Origin: Domibacillus robiginosus
GTDB lineage: Bacteria; Bacillota; Bacilli; Bacillales; Domibacillaceae
Length of the DNA stretch: 64,000 nt
Direction: 5' to 3'
Assembly: GCF_000966195.1 (NCBI RefSeq)
Contig: NZ_LAHL01000013.1
Coordinates: 155,447 to 219,446 of the forward strand
A model generated the notes under the pieces. The model made no database searches. It was not told the DNA's origin and saw only the letters and a program-made list of their open reading frames with translations. Positions 57,578-64,000 of the stretch are shown piece by piece. How positions within the stretch are numbered: the stretch's first letter is position 1; each line of letters begins with the position of its first letter. The position numbers and the translations under genes were made by a program.

Positions 57578-60500
57578 ATGATACGGCGTTTCCATGTAGT
57601 CGCGATTCCCATCCGGATGGTCGTCAACAATTTTGGCGACCATAACCCTGATGGACAAATGTATGTGCTGAAGGAAAATGAGTCAAAGGTGAAAGAACTG
57701 ATCCGCAAAAATCCTTTTACTCCCGTAGACCTGGTGCAGCCGCTTACGATCAGGGCGAACGAAGGTGATGTTGTTGAAATTCTCTTTGAAAATCAGCTTC
57801 CCTTTGCAGCAGGCATGCACTTTCAAGATCTTGATTATAACGTGCTGACATCAGATGGAGCCAATGTCGGATTTAACCCGAGCTCACTGGCTGAATGCGG
57901 TGAACAGCTTCTTTACAAGCTGGACGCTACGTTTGAAGGAATTTGTTTTTTCACCGATGTTGGCAATGTATCGAGCACAGAGAAAGGCTCCAGTATCCAG
58001 GGCCTGTTCGGCACATTGCTCGTTGAAAAAAGAGGCTCCTGGTGGACCGATCCCATAACAGGCGGACCGATCAACAGTGGCGCGTTTGCGGATATTCACA
58101 ATCCTTTCCTTCCCTCCTTCCGTGAGTATGCATGGTTTTTCCATGACGAAATGGAGGTCGATGATTTAACGGGCAACCGTCCGCTGAACCCGATGACCAA
58201 TCAGGAAAGCGAATCGTTTCACGGGGTGAACTACCGGTATGAACCCCTTCACAACCGCTTAAGGCTGGTGGAAGAAGGAGTTGTCTCTCCCGAGGTTGAA
58301 GGCGAAGAGGTTCATCATGACTCCTGGATGTTCGGTGATCCGGCAACACCTATTCTGCGCGGATACCGGGATGACCCGGCTATTATCCGCCTTATTCATG
58401 CGGCTTCAAAAGAAACACACGTTTTTCACTACCATGCGCATCAATGGCTGAGAGATCCGGGTAACGTTCAGTCTGAAATTGTGGATGCGCAGGCGATCAG
58501 CCCGCAGTCTCACTATAGCATACAGCCTTTATACGGACTTGGAAGTCTGCCTGGCACGATCGGGGATGTGATTATTCACTGCCATTTATACCCGCATTTT
58601 GAAGCCGGCATGTGGGGGATGAACCGCATTTTTGACACATTGCAGGACGGGAGCCAGTGCTATCCAAATGGCATACCAATCGCACCACTTCAGCCGCTTC
58701 CCGACCGTCCTTTTCCGCCGCGTCCGACAAAAGAAAGACCGGGATTTCCAAACTTCATTCCCGGAAAAGTCGGCTGCAAGGCGCCACGGCCGCCTCTCGG
58801 CATTGTCGGTGGCCGGGACATGACCGAGCTTGAGAAAAATGCGGCGGTACCCAATGCAAGACCAGGCGCCGTGTTTGTAGATCCGTGCCTGGATAATCCG
58901 GTTGTTGTCGAGTTTAATATATCGGTCATTGAAATGCCGATCGTTTATAACAAACAAGGCTGGTACGACCCAAAAGGAAGACTATATGTACTCGATGAAG
59001 ATTTAGATGATGTACGGTCCGGAAAAAAAGAACCAGAACCGCTTGTTTTACATGTACCCGCCGGCACCTGTATTCGAATCAACTTTACGAATCGGCTGCC
59101 CCATATTTTAGATGGTGACGCTTTTCAGCTGGTGACGCGGACCTATGAGGTCGGTTTTCACATTCATTTCGTAAAATTCGATGTTCTTGTATGTGATGGT
59201 GCTAACGTAGGCTGGAATTATGACAGCTCCGTTCTTCCGAATGAAACCGCTCGATATGAATATTTTGCCGATACGGAATTAAAAGCCTTTTTCGTTCACG
59301 ATCACCTGTTTCCTGTTTCCCATCAGCAGCATGGGATTTTTGGAACAATTGTCGTGCAGCCTCGCTTTTCTCAGTTTTTGGATTCTAAAACAGGTGAAGA
59401 AACCGACCAAGGAGCCGAGATTACTGTCCATCACCCGCTAATTGCTGATTACCGTGACTTCACCCTGTTTGTCCAGGATTTTGCCCTGTTGTTTGATAAA
59501 GACGGCTGTCCGATTCAGCCGCCGCAGTTTCCCGGTTCACAGGACGATCCCGGTATTTTTGCGGTCAATTACAAAAATGAACCGCTGCAGTTCCGGCTCG
59601 GGAAAGAATGTGACCCTGCTTATTCCTTCAGCTCTTATGTGAATGGAGACCCCCTCACCCCTGTTTTTCGGGCTTATGAAGGAGATTCCATCCGCATTCG
59701 GCTGCTGCAGGGTGCCCATGAAGAATCACACAGTTTTAATTTGCATGGATTAAGGTGGAAGTCTGAACGGCCGAGCAATGATTCACAAATGCGTTCGCAG
59801 CAGCATATCGGCATTTCAGAATCTTTTACATTTGAAATGGATATTCCAAGAGCCGGTGATTATTTGTGGGCTTTTGAAACAGAAGAAGATATCTGGAACG
59901 GTACGTGGGGACTGATTCGCGCTTATGACCAGGAAGTAGAAGACTTGATTCCGCTGTCTGACCAGCCCTTGCCGGAGCCAAGAACACGGCCGCTGCCTGA
60001 GGTAACCGGAAAGCCGCCGGCTCCTGCCGATCCGCAGTCTACCCTTCCGCCTGAAGTGGCGCACAATGCGCCGATTCGCCGATACAGTGTCGTCGCTTTT
60101 CAAACGCCAATTTTATACAACTCGTTCGGAGACCATGATCCATATGGTATCGTGTTTGCTTTAGAAGAAGACGTAGACGACATCCTGTCGGGCAAAAAAA
60201 ATCCAGAGCCGCTTGTTCTTCGCGGAAATTCTGGTGATCTTGTGGAAGTGACCCTGACCAGCAAACTAAAGTTTGATTTATTCCCGTTTCCGGATGGCAT
60301 CCACCCTTACCCGCCGGTAAAAGAACAGGCTTTTTATCCGCCTTCTCTGCGGATTTCCCTGCACGTCAATATGCTCGATTATGATGTGACCACTTCGAGC
60401 GGCGGCACTGTCGGTTTTAATCCTGATCAAACGGTAGGTCCTGGTGAAACGATTACGTACCGCTGGCATGTGCAGGACGCCATGGGCACCTGCGCCATGT

Positions 60501-61231
60501 GGGATCTGGCTGATTTACGGAACCACCGCTCCTTTGGAACATTTGGCGCCTTTATCGCAGAACCGCGCTTCACTACGTACCTTGATCCTTACACGCTGGA
60601 GCCTGTCCGAACAGGCACCAATGTGCTGCTTCAACACCCACTCAACGACAGGTTTAGAGAATTTGTGCTGGTGATGCATGACGGTGTTCGTTTAGAGGAT
60701 AAGCATGGTAAAGTGATTATCGATCCACTGGATGGTGTCCTTCTAGAACCCGACGAAGCTGAAGATGATGAAGTAGACACTTATGATTTTGGTTCGCGCG
60801 GCTTTAATTACCGGACGGAAAGGCTTATTAACCGCTTCCGAAAACACCCTGTTTTAGGTGACTTATTTAGTTCAGAGGTACACGGTGATCCGGCCACACC
60901 TGTTTTTGAAGCGTATCCCGGTGATCCTATTGTTGTCCGGCTTACCACTCCTTCAGAACGTCGAAGAGCACATACTTTTCACATCCATGGACATAATTGG
61001 AAATTTGATCCGAGAGATATTGAATCCCGTATTGATTCATACACAGGCCATATGGTTGTAGGTGTAACGGAAGATCTCCTCTTAATCGGCGGTGCTGGCG
61101 GAACGTATAACTACCCAGGAGATTATATGTACCGGGCCGGAAACATTCGCTGGGATATTGAGCAGGGAATGTGGGGAATTATTCGGGTTCACAGTAAAGT
61201 ACAGCCTCATTTGCCGCCTTTGTCTCATTGA
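57578..61231 (+). CDS. mnxG: MnxG-like spore Mn(II) multicopper oxidase
   Basis: 1217 residues, the length I remember for MnxG of Bacillus SG-1. Several cupredoxin domains can be traced by repeated headers (MPIVYNKQGWYDPKGRLYVL; TPILYNSFGDHDPYGIVFAL; MVVNNFGDHNPDGQMYVL). Copper motifs: H281-V-F-H-Y-H-A-H; HCHLYPHFEAGMWG from 334 (T1/T3 signature); FFVHDHLFPV at about 574; HSFNLHG at 718; HTFHIHGHNW from 1132; and a final GMWGIIRVHS. No signal peptide, fitting assembly on the spore from the mother cell. It oxidises Mn(II) to Mn(IV) oxide with O2 in characterised homologues. AAGGAGGG precedes the ATG. Last gene of the plus-strand cluster. Confidence 0.9.
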   Translation: MIRRFHVVAIPIRMVVNNFGDHNPDGQMYVLKENESKVKELIRKNPFTPVDLVQPLTIRANEGDVVEILFENQLPFAAGMHFQDLDYNVLTSDGANVGFNPSSLAECGEQLLYKLDATFEGICFFTDVGNVSSTEKGSSIQGLFGTLLVEKRGSWWTDPITGGPINSGAFADIHNPFLPSFREYAWFFHDEMEVDDLTGNRPLNPMTNQESESFHGVNYRYEPLHNRLRLVEEGVVSPEVEGEEVHHDSWMFGDPATPILRGYRDDPAIIRLIHAASKETHVFHYHAHQWLRDPGNVQSEIVDAQAISPQSHYSIQPLYGLGSLPGTIGDVIIHCHLYPHFEAGMWGMNRIFDTLQDGSQCYPNGIPIAPLQPLPDRPFPPRPTKERPGFPNFIPGKVGCKAPRPPLGIVGGRDMTELEKNAAVPNARPGAVFVDPCLDNPVVVEFNISVIEMPIVYNKQGWYDPKGRLYVLDEDLDDVRSGKKEPEPLVLHVPAGTCIRINFTNRLPHILDGDAFQLVTRTYEVGFHIHFVKFDVLVCDGANVGWNYDSSVLPNETARYEYFADTELKAFFVHDHLFPVSHQQHGIFGTIVVQPRFSQFLDSKTGEETDQGAEITVHHPLIADYRDFTLFVQDFALLFDKDGCPIQPPQFPGSQDDPGIFAVNYKNEPLQFRLGKECDPAYSFSSYVNGDPLTPVFRAYEGDSIRIRLLQGAHEESHSFNLHGLRWKSERPSNDSQMRSQQHIGISESFTFEMDIPRAGDYLWAFETEEDIWNGTWGLIRAYDQEVEDLIPLSDQPLPEPRTRPLPEVTGKPPAPADPQSTLPPEVAHNAPIRRYSVVAFQTPILYNSFGDHDPYGIVFALEEDVDDILSGKKNPEPLVLRGNSGDLVEVTLTSKLKFDLFPFPDGIHPYPPVKEQAFYPPSLRISLHVNMLDYDVTTSSGGTVGFNPDQTVGPGETITYRWHVQDAMGTCAMWDLADLRNHRSFGTFGAFIAEPRFTTYLDPYTLEPVRTGTNVLLQHPLNDRFREFVLVMHDGVRLEDKHGKVIIDPLDGVLLEPDEAEDDEVDTYDFGSRGFNYRTERLINRFRKHPVLGDLFSSEVHGDPATPVFEAYPGDPIVVRLTTPSERRRAHTFHIHGHNWKFDPRDIESRIDSYTGHMVVGVTEDLLLIGGAGGTYNYPGDYMYRAGNIRWDIEQGMWGIIRVHSKVQPHLPPLSH

Positions 61232-61265
61232 TGTTTGCAGAATCATCGAATGGTTCGTTTTCCCA

Positions 61266-61302
61266 TAAAAAAGCGGTAATCCTTACGGATTACCGCTTTT
61301 TC
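61266..61302. terminator. Bidirectional terminator after mnxG
   Basis: AAAAAGCGGTAATCC / GGATTACCGCTTTTT with a TTAC loop; serves mnxG and the convergent His/Cys-rich gene. Confidence 0.92.
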
Positions 61303-61324
61303 ATACATTTTCACATCGGAAAGC

Positions 61325-61774
61325 TTAAAATTTGTCTAACTGTTCTACCCATTTGATTTTATCAAATTGGACAAGAAAAACTTTTTTCTTGAATTCATGC
61401 TTATGCTTCGCTTCTTTGACTTTCACAACCACCTCGACAAAATCATTTCCTACAAAGGTAATTTTTCCTTGAACGACTGTTTCTTCCTCAAGGCCAATCT
61501 TAACACGGCAGCCGATCAGCTGACGCAGACGAAACGCCATGCTGCTTCTTAATCCGCTCAAGCGAATGCGGAATCGGTTGTCACATAGACATTTATTAAA
61601 ATGATCATTCATGTGTCCATGTCCACAGCGGCTGCATAAGCCTTGATGCGTGAAGTGGTGGTCTTGATGATGGTTTTGTGTGTGAAAACAGCCGAAATGA
61701 TGGTTTTTTTTGCAGCCACAGGAATGGTGATCATGTTTTCCGAAATCGTGACAACCACAGTTTGATATAGTCAT
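61325..61774 (-). CDS. His/Cys-rich protein with C-terminal LSm-like domain (probable spore-surface metal binder)
   Basis: 149 residues. The first 66 contain about 15 His and 9 Cys (for example CGCHDFGKHDHHSCGC and HHQDHHFTHQGLCSRCGHGH), a strong metal-binding composition. The rest is a barrel-like domain: FRLRQLIGCRVKIGLEEETV, VQGKITFVGNDFVEVVVKVK, FLVQFDKIKWVEQ. G-K-I-T-F-V-G-N-D-F-V matches V-N-A-V-G-R-D-F-V and H-I-A-G-R-D-F-V in neighbouring genes. GGAGGAG lies before the ATG. A CATAAGATA sequence about 85 bases upstream may be a sigma-K -10. Function inferred only. Confidence 0.8.
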   Translation of the reverse strand: MTISNCGCHDFGKHDHHSCGCKKNHHFGCFHTQNHHQDHHFTHQGLCSRCGHGHMNDHFNKCLCDNRFRIRLSGLRSSMAFRLRQLIGCRVKIGLEEETVVQGKITFVGNDFVEVVVKVKEAKHKHEFKKKVFLVQFDKIKWVEQLDKF

Positions 61775-61927
61775 CTTTCTCCTCCTCTCTCTTTATAAGT
61801 CAGCTGATAAAAGCATCGAATAAAAGCTGCTTTGCTTCTTACAGCCTACTATTATCTTATGCTTGACTAGTAAACACGAATAAACTACCGCCCTTTTCTG
61901 CAAAAAAATAGAATTCATTTTCAAGTC

Positions 61928-61954
61928 ACCACTAAAAATCCATTACATACGATA
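61928..61954 (+). promoter_or_regulatory. Probable sigma-K promoter of the gene at 62005
   Basis: AC (61928-61929), 16 bases, CATACGATA (61946-61954): a full match to AC-N16/17-CATANNNTA. It lies about 50 bases before the ATG. Mother-cell expression late in sporulation is implied. Confidence 0.65.
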
Positions 61955-62004
61955 TGAAGAAAGAATAACGTGGTTTTTACTTGTGCTAAAAAGGAAGTGA
62001 TTCT

Positions 62005-62865
62005 ATGCAGGAACATTCAGATTTTGAAGGTTCTTTTGAGCAGGAGGAATGTTGTTCAAAGGGCGAAAATAGACCAGCTTTCCCTTCACCGCCTTCCTGT
62101 CTCCCGGAACAAGAGCAGGAGGAGCTTGAAGCAAAAATTGACGAAACAAACGCGCTTCTGCTTAACCTTGCTTTATCGAACGAACAGTCAGAGGAAGGAC
62201 GCAGAGTATCATTTGAAGGTTTGGTAGGCCAGTGGGCAGAGGTCATTCTTACACGCGAAAGTGAAGCAGACCTGCCGGCCGTTAAAAGAGGAACAAAAAC
62301 AAAAAGCAGTAAGGATGGTTTACTTAAGAGAAAACGAGCAGCCAGAAAACAGAAAAAAAGCGGCATTGTATGGTCGAAAGCACATGCCAGCCGAAAAAAG
62401 CTTCTTAAAAAAACACGGCCAACAAGCAGGGCTCTTCTTTACAAGCAGTCGGGACGTGTCCACATTGCTGGACGTGACTTTGTTGTTTTAAAGAAGAAAG
62501 AACAAGAAATAATCATTCCTTTTTCAAAAATACAGTCTATAAAGTCTTTTACACGCCACCCCGGACTTGTAAAGGAGCCGGCATTGATTGATATTGATCC
62601 CCTGCTCCGGCGATGTCTTACATTTAAATTCGGAGAAACGGTTGCTTCCTCTCCTGAATTGATTCATCTTTTTTTTAAAATAACGCTTCCGATTTTTTTA
62701 TTAGGCTGTATCGATAAAAAGGTAAAAATCGTTTTATCCAAAAAAAGTATAATCGGCTTCATTCATGAGGTCAACGAAGAAACCGTTACTATTGTCACCC
62801 CCAAAAAAGTAAAACGCATCATTCCTTTAGAATCGGTTCATTTAGTTGTTTTGTCGTCCCTTTAG
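62005..62865 (+). CDS. Two-barrel LSm/SH3-like spore protein
   Basis: 286 residues. Acidic N-terminus with EQEECCSK, a basic middle (KRGTKTKSSKDGLLKRKRAA, then RKQKKSG), and two barrel-like segments: SGRVHIAGRDFVVLKKKEQE with IIIPFSKIQSIKS, and KVKIVLSKKSIIGFIHEVNE with ETVTIVTPKKVKRIIPLES, VHLVVL. The arrangement parallels the protein at 55837, including a shared F-G-E-T-V-A (FGETVAARDVLIQQF there, FGETVASSPELIHLF here) between the two barrels, so they are paralogues. The basic middle looks like an insertion. AAGGAAGTG precedes the ATG. Probable spore coat component. Confidence 0.78.
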   Translation: MQEHSDFEGSFEQEECCSKGENRPAFPSPPSCLPEQEQEELEAKIDETNALLLNLALSNEQSEEGRRVSFEGLVGQWAEVILTRESEADLPAVKRGTKTKSSKDGLLKRKRAARKQKKSGIVWSKAHASRKKLLKKTRPTSRALLYKQSGRVHIAGRDFVVLKKKEQEIIIPFSKIQSIKSFTRHPGLVKEPALIDIDPLLRRCLTFKFGETVASSPELIHLFFKITLPIFLLGCIDKKVKIVLSKKSIIGFIHEVNEETVTIVTPKKVKRIIPLESVHLVVLSSL

Positions 62866-62943
62866 AAAGACAGCTGCATTTTTTGTTATTTTCCTCCAAA
62901 TAAAATGATTTTATGCTGTTAGTAAAACGGATTCCCTCTATAC

Positions 62944-62982
62944 AAAATGCCGGTCCTTTACAAATACAAGGGCCGGCATTTT
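62944..62982 (+). terminator. Intrinsic terminator
   Basis: AAAATGCCGG-TCCTT / AAGGG-CCGGCATTTT stem with a nine-base loop and T run, about 80 bases after the stop of the two-barrel gene. Confidence 0.85.
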
Positions 62983-63163
62983 TGCCGTTTAAACTTACTG
63001 GAAAGCAAAAAGCAAAATAATTTAAATATTTTCGCTTTCAACTTCACATCCTACTCAAAGGCATGACAAATCAGCTGATGAGTCATCCGTTTATTTTTCA
63101 TCCGTTATCAAGCAAAAGAAAGCACGATGGCAACGACTTTAAAGAGGGAGAGGAGCAAATACG

Positions 63164-64000
63164 ATGAAATATGTAGCAGCATTGTTAATAAAATTTGTCA
63201 TGGTGACCGTTGTTCTTTGGATTATTTTAGGTTTAATGTTTGGTATTTCCTTAGGTGACATCCTTACAACAAGCGTTGTGCTGACCGCCGCCGGCTTTCT
63301 TCTTGGGGACTTATTTATTTTACCACGCTACGGTAATCCCACTGCGGCTGCGGCAGATTTAGTTCTTGTATTGATTGGTGTTTGGCTGCTGGGATCCATT
63401 TTATTCGAACCGCGTATTTCGTTATGGTCAGCTGCTCTTTTATCCGCCGTTGTGATTGCAATTGGCGAGTACTTTTTCCATATGTATATGCTGAAGCAGG
63501 GGCCGGCTGGACAATCCCAGCAAAATAAGAAAAACACCGGCGGCCAAAACGACAACAAAAATGCCAATAACGCTGTTTCTACTTATAAATACCAAACTGA
63601 AGCGGGATCAGATATGGCGATTAGGCCTGCCATTAATAAAGCCAATATTGATCAGCAGGGCGCTGTGATTCAGGACCAGAAAAAGAAAACCATTTCTGTG
63701 GACCGATACCAAACCGAAGCCGGCTCTGATATTTCTGTTAAACCGGCTGATGAGCAAAATAAAAAGAATAAACAAGGCGAAGCCGCAAAAGCTGAGAAAA
63801 AACAAAAAGATCCAACTGACCAATATGGGACAGAAGCCGGCCTCGATATGTCCTTTGCTTCCCGTATTCAAAAAACCGGGAAAAACAGTGTACAAGGCGT
63901 ATCAGCACAATCCGAGAAAAACCAGCAAAATTCATCCGATCAGTATAATACAGAAGCCGGTTCCGATATGTCCATGACCTCCGGCAATCAAAAAGCCGGG
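63164..64000 (+). CDS. DUF2512-like membrane protein with C-terminal 39-residue repeats, partial
   Basis: 279 codons to the window edge, still open. Four predicted helices (VAALLIKFVMVTVVLWIILG, LTTSVVLTAAGFLLGDLFIL, AAADLVLVLIGVWLLGSILF, SLWSAALLSAVVIAIGEYFF) resemble YndM/DUF2512 of Bacillus. After residue 115 the protein becomes polar and repetitive: Y-x-T-E-A-G-x-D occurs at residues 143, 182, 221 and 261, spaced 39-40 residues, separated by Lys/Gln/Asn-rich linkers. The tail is not part of the usual short DUF2512 protein. GGGAGAGGAGC precedes the ATG. A spore-envelope location is possible. Confidence 0.8.
   Translation, partial: MKYVAALLIKFVMVTVVLWIILGLMFGISLGDILTTSVVLTAAGFLLGDLFILPRYGNPTAAAADLVLVLIGVWLLGSILFEPRISLWSAALLSAVVIAIGEYFFHMYMLKQGPAGQSQQNKKNTGGQNDNKNANNAVSTYKYQTEAGSDMAIRPAINKANIDQQGAVIQDQKKKTISVDRYQTEAGSDISVKPADEQNKKNKQGEAAKAEKKQKDPTDQYGTEAGLDMSFASRIQKTGKNSVQGVSAQSEKNQQNSSDQYNTEAGSDMSMTSGNQKAG

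Overview
This window looks like a chromosomal segment of an endospore-forming Bacillaceae bacterium (Firmicutes). The evidence is the gene order yerA-yerB-yerC-pcrB-pcrA-ligA-camS, the twelve-gene purEKBCSQLFMNHD operon, the guaA/pbuG/yebE/yebG neighbourhood, strong GGAGG ribosome binding sites, purine riboswitches, PurR boxes, a GlcT-type antiterminator leader, and several spore-surface genes. No tRNA, rRNA, CRISPR array, transposase or phage gene was seen. The species cannot be named from the sequence alone.

Layout. 1-9.9 kb: a partial TrmB-type regulator divergent from a TauE/SafE permease, a bdhA-like gene remnant, a small flavin-binding protein, a heterodimeric ABC exporter, a CotY/CotZ-family spore protein, a MarR-MFS pair, the lipid kinase dgkB and a thioredoxin-like gene. 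10-13 kb: argC-argB-argD with no argJ. 13-30 kb: an esterase, gatCAB, isocitrate lyase, a ZIP transporter, camS, ligA, pcrA, pcrB, yerC, yerB and yerA. 30-43 kb: the complete purine operon, read right to left, behind PurR boxes, a guanine-type riboswitch and a terminator. 43-51.3 kb: yebG-yebE, ptsG with its RAT/terminator leader, glcT, pbuG with a second guanine-type riboswitch, guaA and nadE. 51.4-53.3 kb: a DUF1540 protein, a CPYC flavoprotein and an OsmC protein.

The most distinctive part is 53.3-64 kb. It encodes a 1217-residue multi-cupredoxin oxidase closely resembling the spore Mn(II) oxidase MnxG. Two small proteins in the position of MnxE and MnxF lie just upstream, with a further two-domain protein before them. 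A SCO-type copper chaperone and two paralogous membrane proteins lie on the opposite strand. Also present are a RanBP2-type zinc-finger protein with an acidic tail, a His/Cys-rich protein, another two-domain protein, and a DUF2512-like membrane protein with a 39-residue repeat. Five of the small proteins share a short beta-rich pattern (G-x-V, then V-G-x-D-F-V, then I-P-F-x-x-I) that I read as an LSm/SH3-like barrel. Sites resembling the mother-cell sigma-K promoter precede some of them. I infer a spore-surface metal-oxidation module built from a family of small barrel proteins.

The other unexpected signal is a noncoding element of about 0.29-0.34 kb present twice (13.0 kb and 29.7 kb). Each copy is bracketed by a direct duplication of a complete intrinsic terminator. 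The two sites have different terminators, so this looks like mobile-element target duplication.
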